Notes under the pieces: generated by a model
Database searches by the model: none
Told to the model about the DNA's origin: nothing
Seen by the model: the letters and a program-made list of their open reading frames with translations, nothing else
Shown here: piece by piece, positions 15,623-23,522 of the stretch
Position numbering within the stretch: position 1 is the stretch's first letter
Layout: each line of letters opens with the position of its first letter
Assembly (NCBI GenBank): GCA_018818125.1
Contig: JAHISQ010000054.1
Span: 130,514-166,544 of the forward strand
DNA length: 36,031 bases
From: Candidatus Rifleibacteriota bacterium
GTDB taxonomy: Bacteria > Muiribacteriota > Ozemobacteria > Ozemobacterales > Ozemobacteraceae
Reading direction: 5' to 3'
Program-made: the position numbers and the translations under genes

Positions 15623-16900
15623 TTAAGTAGCCCCATCGGTCAATGGCATCTCGATCTGAGCGGACATACCGTTGGGTGGAGTGCTCTGTATGGTGATGGC
15701 GCCTCCAAACGACCGAATCCTGCTCCGCAGGCTTGTGAGTCCAATCCCATTCCCTGGCATCTTCGTTTCAATGACACCAAAACCGCAGCCGTTGTCGGCA
15801 TAGCCGGCTGTCAGCACTCCGTCCGCGATATTGCAACGAATCGTGATCTGTGAAGCTCCGGCATGTTTGATTGTGTTGTGGATCAGTTCGGTTAGCGTCC
15901 GATAGAGAGTAAGTTCCCGCTTCAGCTCAAACCGGCCAATACTGCCAAAGTCTGTTGTAAAACGGACTGCCTGGCTTGCAGCAATAGTATTTGTAAATGT
16001 CTCAAGCGCTTTTATGAATCCGAATTGTTCGAGAATATGCGGACTGATATTGTGCGAGATCCTCGAAATATCTTGTATCGCTGTACCAATAATGACATTC
16101 AATCTTTTTTCGATCGGCAACCGGCTGTCTGGATCGCCTGCGTCAATATACGCCTGAAAAAAGAGTTTGACTGCGGCAAGAACCGGTCCGAGACCATCGT
16201 GCAAATCTGCAGCAAGCCGCTTTCGCTCTGCTTCTTCCGTAAGGATGACAGCTTCCAGTATTTTCTGCTGCGCGATTTTCTTTTCAACAATTTCCTGTTC
16301 CAACGCCAAATTGGCACATTTCAGATCATTCGATTTCTCTCTGAGATCGTCAAGATTTTTCCGAATCTCCCGATAAAATTTGCCGAGGATATAATAAATT
16401 AGAGAGCTGATCATTATAAAATGAAGAATCCTGACAGAGACACAAGCAAACTGGCAGGGGCCAAACTTGTATTCCAAAGGTATGGGGGAAATTTTTGTCA
16501 TCATCAGAAATCCGGCGACTAGAACAGTCATAAAGGAAGTGACAAAAACAATAAGAGCTTCATTTTTTTCAGAAATGAACAATGCATAGATAATGGCCAG
16601 TACAAACCAGAGGCTTGCCATGTCTATCAATCCGAGAAGCAGAGTATAACAGCCCGCAGCAAACAGAAGAGCAATAAATCCCCAGAGTTTTGGCTTAAGC
16701 GGAATTCTCTCTCTCAGGAATCCAGCTATAATAGGGACAGCCCCGAGAAATGGGGGTATATATCTTGGAAATTGGTATTGGCTTTCCAGCAATGCAAAAT
16801 AAGTAATGATATTGATGGGTATTCCAAGCACGGCAATGAAAACAATGCTGTTATTTGTAATCCTATCGATAAGAGCGTATTGATCTTTGTTCACAGCCAA
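15623..16900 (-). CDS. Membrane sensor histidine kinase (HisKA_3/NarX-like family)
   Basis: The 425-residue kinase has about six hydrophobic membrane segments in residues 16-172 with little periplasmic domain. A coiled coil (175-225) leads to the dimerisation/phosphorylation motif AERKRLAADLHDGLGPVLAAVK with His234. An HATPase_c domain follows, with N-box ELIHNTIKHAGAS (338-350), DNGCGF (369-374) and GNGIGL (383-388). It is a membrane-embedded sensor that probably detects a membrane or intramembrane cue and phosphorylates the regulator encoded next. The start is uncertain: TTG at 16900 is used, GTG at 16894 is equally possible, and neither has a strong ribosome site. The gene is divergent from the 864-residue effector. 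Confidence 0.92.
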   Translation of the reverse strand: MAVNKDQYALIDRITNNSIVFIAVLGIPINIITYFALLESQYQFPRYIPPFLGAVPIIAGFLRERIPLKPKLWGFIALLFAAGCYTLLLGLIDMASLWFVLAIIYALFISEKNEALIVFVTSFMTVLVAGFLMMTKISPIPLEYKFGPCQFACVSVRILHFIMISSLIYYILGKFYREIRKNLDDLREKSNDLKCANLALEQEIVEKKIAQQKILEAVILTEEAERKRLAADLHDGLGPVLAAVKLFFQAYIDAGDPDSRLPIEKRLNVIIGTAIQDISRISHNISPHILEQFGFIKALETFTNTIAASQAVRFTTDFGSIGRFELKRELTLYRTLTELIHNTIKHAGASQITIRCNIADGVLTAGYADNGCGFGVIETKMPGNGIGLTSLRSRIRSFGGAITIQSTPPNGMSAQIEMPLTDGAT

Positions 16901-17035
16901 GTCTTTTTCGCAAAATCGTTTTCTTACTTCGTGTTGTATAGCATAGCATAGCCTTCAATGTAAAGATTGAAAAAGGCTCCGAAAAGCAGCAATAGATATT
17001 TAGATATACAAGTTGATCAAGAAAACGCCGAAGTC
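16901..17035. other. Upstream region of the kinase gene, no gene seen
   Basis: This AT-rich stretch lies between the kinase start and copy B of the 142-bp element. It holds three tandem copies of ATAGC-like pentamers near 16940-16954. An imperfect hairpin pairs AGCC-TT-CAAT (16950-16959) with 16966-16978. In the frame of the copy-B relic the translation just before it, ...QENAEV, shows at most a faint trace of the regulator's ...NTAELLLWAI. I see no open coding sequence. Confidence 0.5.
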
Positions 17036-17062
17036 CGCAACGACTATCTGATGATTGAATAG
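17036..17062 (+). pseudogene. Relic of the 3' end of a response-regulator gene
   Basis: These nine codons read R-N-D-Y-L-M-I-E-stop, against R-N-D-Y-L-T-I-E-stop at the end of the intact regulator at 15013-14987. The match continues without gaps into the following noncoding part of the 142-bp element. The simplest reading is that a regulator-plus-promoter segment was duplicated and only the tail of the second regulator remains. Confidence 0.65.
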
Positions 17063-17177
17063 TTTCTACAATCACCTTTGTACTGCTATTCCAAAGTAAT
17101 TCAAGGGTTTCCCCCTGTTCACATTTACCTTGCCCTCTGCTACCATTGAATTGGTTTTGCACTCAAATATAAAAACG
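17036..17177 (+). repeat. Shared 142-bp promoter element, copy B
   Basis: This is the rightward counterpart of copy A at 14872-15013 (about 73 percent identical, no gaps, hand count). It ends 75 bases before the start codon of the 864-residue effector. A possible promoter within it is TTGAAT at 17146-17151 with TATAAA at 17168-17173 and a 16-base spacer. The conserved ATTCAAGGGTTT block is at 17099-17110, upstream of that promoter, where an activator of the NarL type could bind. Confidence 0.8.
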
Positions 17178-17252
17178 TTCTATTGCATGAGGGGGAAACG
17201 GTCAAATGTGCCACTATTTTTATGTAAAATTAAATGCATGCCGGAGGAAATC

Positions 17253-19847
17253 ATGATCAATTTGCAGAGAATCACATTATATTTCATTGTCTTGCTTGTT
17301 TTTGCTTTTTCGGGCTCGTCTGCAGTACAGGCATTCGACTTTGAGAAAATAAAAACAGAAATTAATACGGCTGTTAAAGATAACAATGGTGAATTAAAGC
17401 TGGCAGATCTTGAGGTTTTTAAGTTTTTACCAGCTGGTCAAGTCATACTGAAAAACGCAAAATTGTATGAATCACCAAAGAATTCGGACCTGCTGATTCT
17501 GTTCGGTAGAGGTAGCTTACCGAGCGTCTTTGGAGGCCTGGCAAAAAAAGACTCCGACATGGTGATAACCGTTGCCCCTGATGTGGCAACTTCGCGGCAA
17601 AACAAAGACCTGCTATGCACCCTTACCGGTTTTTTTGATGCTGGCGGCATTGGCAATTTTTATGAAAAGATGGAAAACAACATTTTCAAGGAACTCCTTT
17701 CAGGAAAATGCTTTTTCTCGCATAGTAATGCCAAGCAGACACTCACCTCTGACATGCTTCCAGATGAGGTAAAAAAGAAATTTGCGGCTGTTCTTGGAAA
17801 TGAATTTGTACTGGTTTTGCAAGACGGCGTTACCCTCACATCTGAAGTAAACTTCAATCCCCAGAACGCCAAAATGAAACCAGTTAAAGATTTTGCCAAA
17901 TTGATGAATTTTGACAAAATGGGCATTGTTCCAAGTGTATTCTTATCACCAGACTGGAAACACATTACCTTGAAATGCATGCTGGGCGACGGATTTAAGA
18001 TGGGCTTTCTGCCTGATATGTTTTCAGCAACAGTGCCATACTTTTTTGTGAATCTCTCAGAATTTGGAGTCGGGTTTGAAATCAGCTTCAAGACTCCGCC
18101 AAACAATGATCTGGTATTGGGGCTTGCTCAGATAAGCATACCGTTTTTGATGGGAACTTCTTCAGCGCCAGCTAAACAAGACGACGCTTTATCCAAAGCC
18201 GCTACAGTTGCTGGTCAGGCTTTTTCAGTTCAGAAAGTTGAACCGGTAAGGAAGGACAGTGCGGTGCTTCTGGCTGGTATGACAGGAATCTGGAAGGATG
18301 CTTTTGGCATCAGAAATCTGGATATGTATGATCTGGTAATTAAAGGCGAAGTTCCGCTTTATGTAACAAGTCTGGGTTTTGGCATTGGTGGCCGCTTTGA
18401 CATTGGTAACGTCCCTGTAGCTTTGGGAGGAAAATTTCCTGTTGGATTTGCCATTTCTAAGGTGGCTGTCATGGGCAAGGCCAGCAAAATTCCGTTCGGA
18501 GATCTGGTGGCATTAATAATAAAAAGCAGCGGCGAGAGAAAAGAGAAATCTCAACTGCCAATCGAGAAATTGGCTCTTAAAAATGTAATCATTTCGGTCG
18601 CAGCTCAGGATGATCGCGATCTCAACATCAAAGAAGGTATGACTTTTGCAGGTACACTGGAATTAAATGGTCAGGAAATTGGAATGGTTGACGTAAGAAC
18701 AACTCACCCTGAACAATCAGGACTTCTTAAGCCTCTAGTCGGATTCAAAGCTGAAGGCTGGGTAAAAAGAATTAAACTTGGCCCGCTGGAAATAACTGGC
18801 AACGGACCAGATGACAAACTCAATACCAAAGACGATGGTGTCTTTCTAGATCTTGCTTATGGTACCAAGTTGTCTGATCATTTAAAATTTTCTGGGCTGC
18901 TTAAACTCTTTTCGGCCGAAAAAGAAGCGCAGATCGGGATAACAGACTCTTCAATTGATATTTTCCTGCGCGATAAGATTTTTGATCTTTATGAGTCAGA
19001 AATTACCCTGAGAGGAAAACTCGACCTTAAGAATCCGGAATTTCTGGCTAAAGTGGCATTAACAGAGTCATTTGCTGATGACGCAGTTAAGTTTGCCACT
19101 GAATTTTTCAATGATGCAATTGAAGACATGACCGAAAGCATTGAAGACGCCAGAGAAAATTTTGAAGATGCTACCGACAACATAAATGACGCCAGGAAAG
19201 ATGCTGCAAAAGGCATTGATGGCTTTAAAAAAGATGTTGAAAAGATAGCAGAGAAGGTTGAAAAAGCAGAAAAGAAAGTAAAACGTCTTGATAAATCTCT
19301 GGATAAGAAGCAGGAACAGCTGAAAAACCTTAAATGGAACAAATTCAAAAAGAGAGCCAAGCTTGTATCACAAATTGCATATTTGAAACCGGCCTTAGCG
19401 ACTGCTAAATTTGCCTTAAAATCTCTTAAAGCACTTATGAGCGAAAAAAACATGGATAAAGCAGCTGAAGGACTTAAGAAAGCCGCAGACGAAGCATTAA
19501 AGGTCGCTGAGAATGCTTTAAAAGAAGCCTCGGAAAAGATGGAAGAAGCACAGGCACTTGCCGAAAAAGCAACTGCATTCTCCGGCAAAATGAAAGATTT
19601 CGGCAAAAATTTCAAAATTGATGAAGCGGGCTTTGAAATGTCGCTTGCCGACATGAAAAAGAATAAGACTCCCAAGCTTTATTTCAAAGCAGAAGTTTTC
19701 GGCAAAAAAATTAATGGCGATGCACAGTTTGATTTTACAGACCAGAAACAAGCATTCTTAAGCCTTACTAAATCAGTATTTGAAAAGTATGCTGAACAAG
19801 AGAAGCAACTTGGAGGAGCAGCCCTGTTGCTGCTTAATTCTCTGTAA
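17253..19847 (+). CDS. Large exported protein, paralogue of the C-terminal half of the 10345-14394 product, with a long coiled coil
   Basis: The start is the ATG at 17253 (864 residues), with GGAGG five bases away; it opens a Sec signal peptide cleaved probably after VQA at residue 27. The region of about 325-640 matches the other effector: TGIWKDAFGIRNLDMYDL against SGFWENAFKINGFDIGDL, and DRDLNIKEGMTFAGTLELNGQEIG against DQDLGLYEGVIVNGRLLFNGDDIA. A Lys/Glu/Ala-rich coiled coil (about 640-790) follows, then KIDEAGFEMSLADMKKNKTP, which matches the terminal module of the paralogue. There are no DUF4214-like repeats. No catalytic motif is seen. It is transcribed alone from copy B of the shared element and ends in a related terminator. 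A surface, periplasmic or matrix role is inferred. Confidence 0.85.
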   Translation: MINLQRITLYFIVLLVFAFSGSSAVQAFDFEKIKTEINTAVKDNNGELKLADLEVFKFLPAGQVILKNAKLYESPKNSDLLILFGRGSLPSVFGGLAKKDSDMVITVAPDVATSRQNKDLLCTLTGFFDAGGIGNFYEKMENNIFKELLSGKCFFSHSNAKQTLTSDMLPDEVKKKFAAVLGNEFVLVLQDGVTLTSEVNFNPQNAKMKPVKDFAKLMNFDKMGIVPSVFLSPDWKHITLKCMLGDGFKMGFLPDMFSATVPYFFVNLSEFGVGFEISFKTPPNNDLVLGLAQISIPFLMGTSSAPAKQDDALSKAATVAGQAFSVQKVEPVRKDSAVLLAGMTGIWKDAFGIRNLDMYDLVIKGEVPLYVTSLGFGIGGRFDIGNVPVALGGKFPVGFAISKVAVMGKASKIPFGDLVALIIKSSGERKEKSQLPIEKLALKNVIISVAAQDDRDLNIKEGMTFAGTLELNGQEIGMVDVRTTHPEQSGLLKPLVGFKAEGWVKRIKLGPLEITGNGPDDKLNTKDDGVFLDLAYGTKLSDHLKFSGLLKLFSAEKEAQIGITDSSIDIFLRDKIFDLYESEITLRGKLDLKNPEFLAKVALTESFADDAVKFATEFFNDAIEDMTESIEDARENFEDATDNINDARKDAAKGIDGFKKDVEKIAEKVEKAEKKVKRLDKSLDKKQEQLKNLKWNKFKKRAKLVSQIAYLKPALATAKFALKSLKALMSEKNMDKAAEGLKKAADEALKVAENALKEASEKMEEAQALAEKATAFSGKMKDFGKNFKIDEAGFEMSLADMKKNKTPKLYFKAEVFGKKINGDAQFDFTDQKQAFLSLTKSVFEKYAEQEKQLGGAALLLLNSL

Positions 19848-19867
19848 AATCACACAATGAACATTAC

Positions 19868-19905
19868 GGGGGCTGTCTCATAGGATCATGAAACAGCCCC
19901 CTTTT
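19868..19905 (+). terminator. Intrinsic terminator of the 864-residue effector gene
   Basis: A 14-base stem with one mismatch (19868-19881 with 19888-19901) is followed by TTTT. It shares GGGCTGTCTCATAGG with the terminator of the paralogous gene at 10296-10331. Confidence 0.85.
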
Positions 19906-20012
19906 CATGACCAGTTTCGCTCACTCACCACAAAAGCAGCCTTAAAAATTTGCTTGTATTCGTTATTTGCCGGACTCTATTTTATTCGCTGAGAATTACC
20001 CGTGTCTGGTCA

Positions 20013-20453
20013 TCATTTCGACACCAGCCCGGCGATTTTAATGCGGCGGTTAAGGCCATTGGGTTCTTGCCAGCGCACTACGACAGTAACAACCTTATAA
20101 GTATGCTTCCAATCAGGCGGTTTAATCTCGCTGACTGCTATCGTGCGCTTGAACTGAGGATCTTCCATACTCAGATCAAGAGTTTTGCCGCCAAAATCGA
20201 CCTGTAACGAACCCGTGTCGCGCGGAGCAGAAACGTCAAGAAAATCATGGTTATAGGGAAGGAAGAAAGCGTAAGACATCAGATTCGACGCATGCTGCTG
20301 CGCGAGAATGTCGTTGCGATTACGAATAGTGCCTTTTGCACCCTGACCAAACATGTTAAATATGGGTGCGGCAAGAAGGCCCAGGCAAATAATCGCAAAC
20401 ATGATCTCAACAAAAGAAAAGGCTCGGCAATTAACAGGTCTGGTAGTTTTCAT
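20013..20453 (-). CDS. Type IV pilin-like protein with alanine at the processing site
   Basis: The 146-residue protein starts with a short leader ending CRA, followed by FSFVEIMFAIICLGLLAAPIF. This is a class III signal with Phe at +1, Glu at +5 and one hydrophobic helix. The residue before the cut is Ala rather than the usual Gly; prepilin peptidases accept Ala in some systems. The C-terminal half is beta-rich, as in minor pilins or pseudopilins. Its ATG overlaps the stop of the upstream PilX-like gene by one base, so the two are translationally coupled and probably part of one pilus or pseudopilus assembly. Inner membrane, then assembled fibre, is the expected location. Confidence 0.78.
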   Translation of the reverse strand: MKTTRPVNCRAFSFVEIMFAIICLGLLAAPIFNMFGQGAKGTIRNRNDILAQQHASNLMSYAFFLPYNHDFLDVSAPRDTGSLQVDFGGKTLDLSMEDPQFKRTIAVSEIKPPDWKHTYKVVTVVVRWQEPNGLNRRIKIAGLVSK

Positions 20454-22516
20454 CAGTCAAGCAGCCTCGGGTATTCAAAACTGAACATCAACAGCGGCTG
20501 TTCAGAGCGGTCATCAGCCGAATGTTGCGGCAGCGCCGCGAGATCTTCGTCATAAACAATTTTAACACCACGCGAACAGTAGCTGGCAAGTGAACCTGCG
20601 GCTATTCTGCGCATCGCCACATTCCCATTTATAGTTATTTCTGAAGAACTGCCATTACCGGCGAACTTAACCTGACCAGTATCAGAACCCTCTCCTGCGG
20701 CTGTTAAACCAACATCAAGTTCGCCGGCCAAACCGCTGTCGACAATTATATTACCCTTGCGGGCAACCAGATTAAGCAAAAATCTGCCGCCGTCAGCCTT
20801 TATTGAACTCTTGACCTCGATATTGCCTTCGGCCAATATTATACCACCATGACTGATCAGGAGCAGTGAATCGTCGACAACTATTCCCTCTTCAGCCTTA
20901 ATATGTAACCAGCCATTGAGATCGAGCTTGTTTTTATCAAGATAGCCACGCTTCTGCAGTGCTGGCAGGAGTTTCTCGCCTTTTGCCAGGATAATTTCAG
21001 CCATTGCCCGACGGCCTGGAATCTCTATTTTCTTAAGCAGATCTCCCATGGCCGACAAGTCCTGAACATCACTATAAACTGTCGAATAAGGCGCTGGAAT
21101 CTTTTTGGCGAACCCCTTGCTTACAGCCTTTCCGCTGACAAAATCAAACAGCGGGTCAGAGGTCGGAATTATACCCGAATCAAGCGGGCGGTTATTCTTG
21201 TAGTTGGTGATAATATAGCCTAGAGCCCGATTATATGGCACCTCTATCAAACAGCTGGCATAATCTTTATTATACTTGCTTCGACTAAGCGTGCCGCCTT
21301 TATACAGAGTATACTGGCTCATAAAATAGCTAAAATCATACTCTTCGCTTTGCCCACTGATGAAGTCAGCAAATTGGTCATCATGATAAGTGTATGGCAG
21401 GGGGCCATAGTTGTTGATGCTTTCGCGATAACCCCTGGCACAAAGCGTGCGAGCTGCGGCATCACCGAACACCAGAGTTGGAGAACGCTCATTATCTGTG
21501 CCATAGAGTTTAAAAATTGAGCTTTTTGCTGACAGTTCGGCAAAACCGCTCTTGATAAGATCATACCAAAACACTGATTCAGAATCGTTTGGATCGGTTT
21601 TGCTCAATCCAGTCTCAAAGTTCAGCAACGCCATCGGGCCAATATCGCCGGTTTTATAAAAAGCTTCGGTTCGGCCTTCACCAAGCAGATGAAACCCTTC
21701 GGCATATTTGCCTTCACTGCTCCAGGCTCTGGCAATGCCAAGATTGACGCGGCCACCGCCAAGATAGACAAGCCCGCGTGACGATTTGATGATATCGGCA
21801 AAACGGCTCGGAAAGGGACCATTTTGCTCAGTGTTTTTCAGGATCCATGGTCGGTAATCGCTCTCAATAAGATTTCCGTGATCATCATTGACAACCTTGT
21901 TAAAACGCTCTTCGTCTTCGCCACTTCTGACATCCTGCACATAGAGCGTAAACTTAGAAAGAACCGGTATAAAATTGGCGACAATCCTGATGTTTACGGT
22001 ATAAACATACTCTTCTGTGATCTTTTCGAGCGAAGCCGGCGCCAGATATTTAACAATGATCGGGATTCTTATCATGCCAATCTTTTCGCGAGGGTAGGCG
22101 GCCAATATTGGCTTAAAATCCTCTTTTCTAACTTCCCAGCTAACCTGCCAGGTCAATTCCTGTAATTCGCTGTTGGCAATCTTCAGACGATCGACAAGTT
22201 TATTGATGAAGAGCGGAAAAATAATATCGGCACCGGCCTTGGAGGTCATGGCCGCGAGAGGCTTTTCCAGGCTCTTTACCAGTTTGCCGGAAAGGTCGTG
22301 AATCTCGTTATCCTTGAGGTGATGGCAGGCAAGAGTCGCCAGCGCCGAAGAAAATTCGCGCGCCAGCAACACCCGGTTCAGCCTTTTAGTGGCGTATTGA
22401 CGACTCGTAGAATACTTGATGAAGGCGCCAAAAAAAATCAGCAGCGCCAGAACGATGCCGCCGATCAATACTGCAACGCTACCGCGTCGGCCTTTTATTG
22501 CCTCAATAATCTGCAT
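20453..22516 (-). CDS. PilX/GspK-like membrane-anchored protein with a beta-rich C-terminus
   Basis: This 687-residue protein starts with a short basic segment, then GSVAVLIGGIVLALLIFFGAFIKYS (about 12-36), a single hydrophobic helix. It resembles the N-terminus of PilX and GspK minor pilins but lacks the Glu at +5, as GspK does. A long periplasmic part follows, mostly unrecognised. From about 555 to 660 it has repeated hydrophobic-glycine strands (HGGIILAEGNIEVKSSIKADGG, ARKGNIIVDSGLAG) that look like a short beta-helix or bactofilin-like stack. It is four to five times longer than typical PilX. The next gene overlaps it by one base and the beta-propeller gene lies 32 bases upstream. No clear ribosome site is seen. 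Confidence 0.7.
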   Translation of the reverse strand: MQIIEAIKGRRGSVAVLIGGIVLALLIFFGAFIKYSTSRQYATKRLNRVLLAREFSSALATLACHHLKDNEIHDLSGKLVKSLEKPLAAMTSKAGADIIFPLFINKLVDRLKIANSELQELTWQVSWEVRKEDFKPILAAYPREKIGMIRIPIIVKYLAPASLEKITEEYVYTVNIRIVANFIPVLSKFTLYVQDVRSGEDEERFNKVVNDDHGNLIESDYRPWILKNTEQNGPFPSRFADIIKSSRGLVYLGGGRVNLGIARAWSSEGKYAEGFHLLGEGRTEAFYKTGDIGPMALLNFETGLSKTDPNDSESVFWYDLIKSGFAELSAKSSIFKLYGTDNERSPTLVFGDAAARTLCARGYRESINNYGPLPYTYHDDQFADFISGQSEEYDFSYFMSQYTLYKGGTLSRSKYNKDYASCLIEVPYNRALGYIITNYKNNRPLDSGIIPTSDPLFDFVSGKAVSKGFAKKIPAPYSTVYSDVQDLSAMGDLLKKIEIPGRRAMAEIILAKGEKLLPALQKRGYLDKNKLDLNGWLHIKAEEGIVVDDSLLLISHGGIILAEGNIEVKSSIKADGGRFLLNLVARKGNIIVDSGLAGELDVGLTAAGEGSDTGQVKFAGNGSSSEITINGNVAMRRIAAGSLASYCSRGVKIVYDEDLAALPQHSADDRSEQPLLMFSFEYPRLLD

Positions 22517-22548
22517 GTATTTAAAGAACGTTCAGCCATCATTGCATC

Positions 22549-23496
22549 CTATGGCAATGCAATAGGCTCAATCTTAAAACTGCCCTGTGGGGGATCATCA
22601 AAGTTACCAATTCCAAGCCAGACATCATTGCCATACTGGCGGTCAATGAAACGATTCATGACATAAGGCGGAGTCAGTTCACCAGTTGCCTTAACCTGAC
22701 CGTCAAAGCCAACTCTTGCCACAACAAGCTTGCCTTCAAATCCGGTTGCCGGCGTGTAGGTTATTATGCATTCACCGGCAGTCTCATCGGCCCACCAGAG
22801 TTCGGGATTGATATGAGCAGGCAATTCGAGCACAATCTCACCGGCAATTTCGCCGCTGAGCATTTGAACAACCAACACTGATTTCTGACTTTCTTCTTCA
22901 AAGAACAGTCGGAACAGTGTATCAGTCTCACCGGCGACAGCAAAGCCGGACCATTCCCAGTTTGTCTTGGAAACCAGTTTGCCGGCGGCGTCGAACAGAA
23001 AGATTACCTGCGCGCCTTTGTCAGCGACAAAAATGTGGCCAGTGCGACCAACTTCGACTCTGAACGGCTGCACCAGTTCATCATTCGCAATTTCTCCCAG
23101 TTTCTTGCCGGCGACATCAAAGTGGATCAGTTTTTTGTTCATACCATCGATAATCCAAAGAGATTCTGTTTCAGCTTTCTCGTTTTTGACCAGAGCAAAG
23201 TCTTCGATCAGACATTCAGCTGGCGAGGCAACCGTTGAAAATTCAGCAAACAGCTTTGAGCTGCGATCAAATTTGAGTATCTTGGCACCGATACTGTCGG
23301 CAACCCATACGTAATCGCCATCAAGCCGAAAGGCCAATGGCCCTACCGGGTAAGGTTCTTCTTCGCCAGGATGATTATTCTGGTTGAAGTAACCAACTTT
23401 GCCGGGGCCTTCGCCGTATCCGACCTCGATCTGGGCATAAGCCGCCACGGAACAGACGCACAACAAAACTACGAGCCAGATTCTAATAGATCTCAT
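22549..23496 (-). CDS. Exported beta-propeller (NHL-like) protein
   Basis: The 315-residue product has a Sec signal peptide with cleavage probably after AYA at residue 21. The mature part contains repeats of the type YVWVADSIGAKILKFDRSSK, SLWIIDGMNKKLIHFDVAGKK and HIFVADKGAQVIFLFDAAGK. These are characteristic blades of an NHL-type beta-propeller, and further degenerate blades follow. Such proteins bind ligands or partners outside the cytoplasm. It lies between the SH3b-peptidase gene (26 bases upstream) and the PilX-like gene in an apparent operon, so a role in the same envelope structure is likely but unproven. Confidence 0.78.
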   Translation of the reverse strand: MRSIRIWLVVLLCVCSVAAYAQIEVGYGEGPGKVGYFNQNNHPGEEEPYPVGPLAFRLDGDYVWVADSIGAKILKFDRSSKLFAEFSTVASPAECLIEDFALVKNEKAETESLWIIDGMNKKLIHFDVAGKKLGEIANDELVQPFRVEVGRTGHIFVADKGAQVIFLFDAAGKLVSKTNWEWSGFAVAGETDTLFRLFFEEESQKSVLVVQMLSGEIAGEIVLELPAHINPELWWADETAGECIITYTPATGFEGKLVVARVGFDGQVKATGELTPPYVMNRFIDRQYGNDVWLGIGNFDDPPQGSFKIEPIALP

Positions 23497-23522
23497 GGTT
23501 ATAGGTTATTCCTCGTTCTATT

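Noticed and set aside
16938..16955. Tandem ATAGC-like pentamers upstream of the kinase gene, considered as a phase-variable repeat or CRISPR fragment
   Set aside because: Only three short imperfect units occur, with no spacers or flanking repeats.
17151..17165. A possible sigma54 promoter (TTGG...TTGCAC) upstream of the 864-residue effector
   Set aside because: The GG and GC elements are only four bases apart, not the ten needed for a -24/-12 promoter, and no sigma54 activator is present.
14872..17177. The inverted copies considered as recombination sites for an invertible segment carrying kinase and regulator
   Set aside because: Identity is only about 73 percent with no long perfect runs, no recombinase gene is near, and the copies include coding DNA. 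An old duplication explains them better.
18989..19675. A 228-codon open frame on the minus strand, opposite the coiled coil of the 864-residue effector
   Set aside because: It is rich in Ser, Phe and Ala because it is the antisense of a Lys/Glu/Ala-rich coiled coil. It has no ribosome site, and the sense frame has a signal peptide and domain homology.
10296..19905. The shared terminator sequence considered as inverted ends of an insertion sequence
   Set aside because: The DNA between holds no transposase and consists of intact, functionally coherent genes; hairpin plus T run at gene ends fits terminators.
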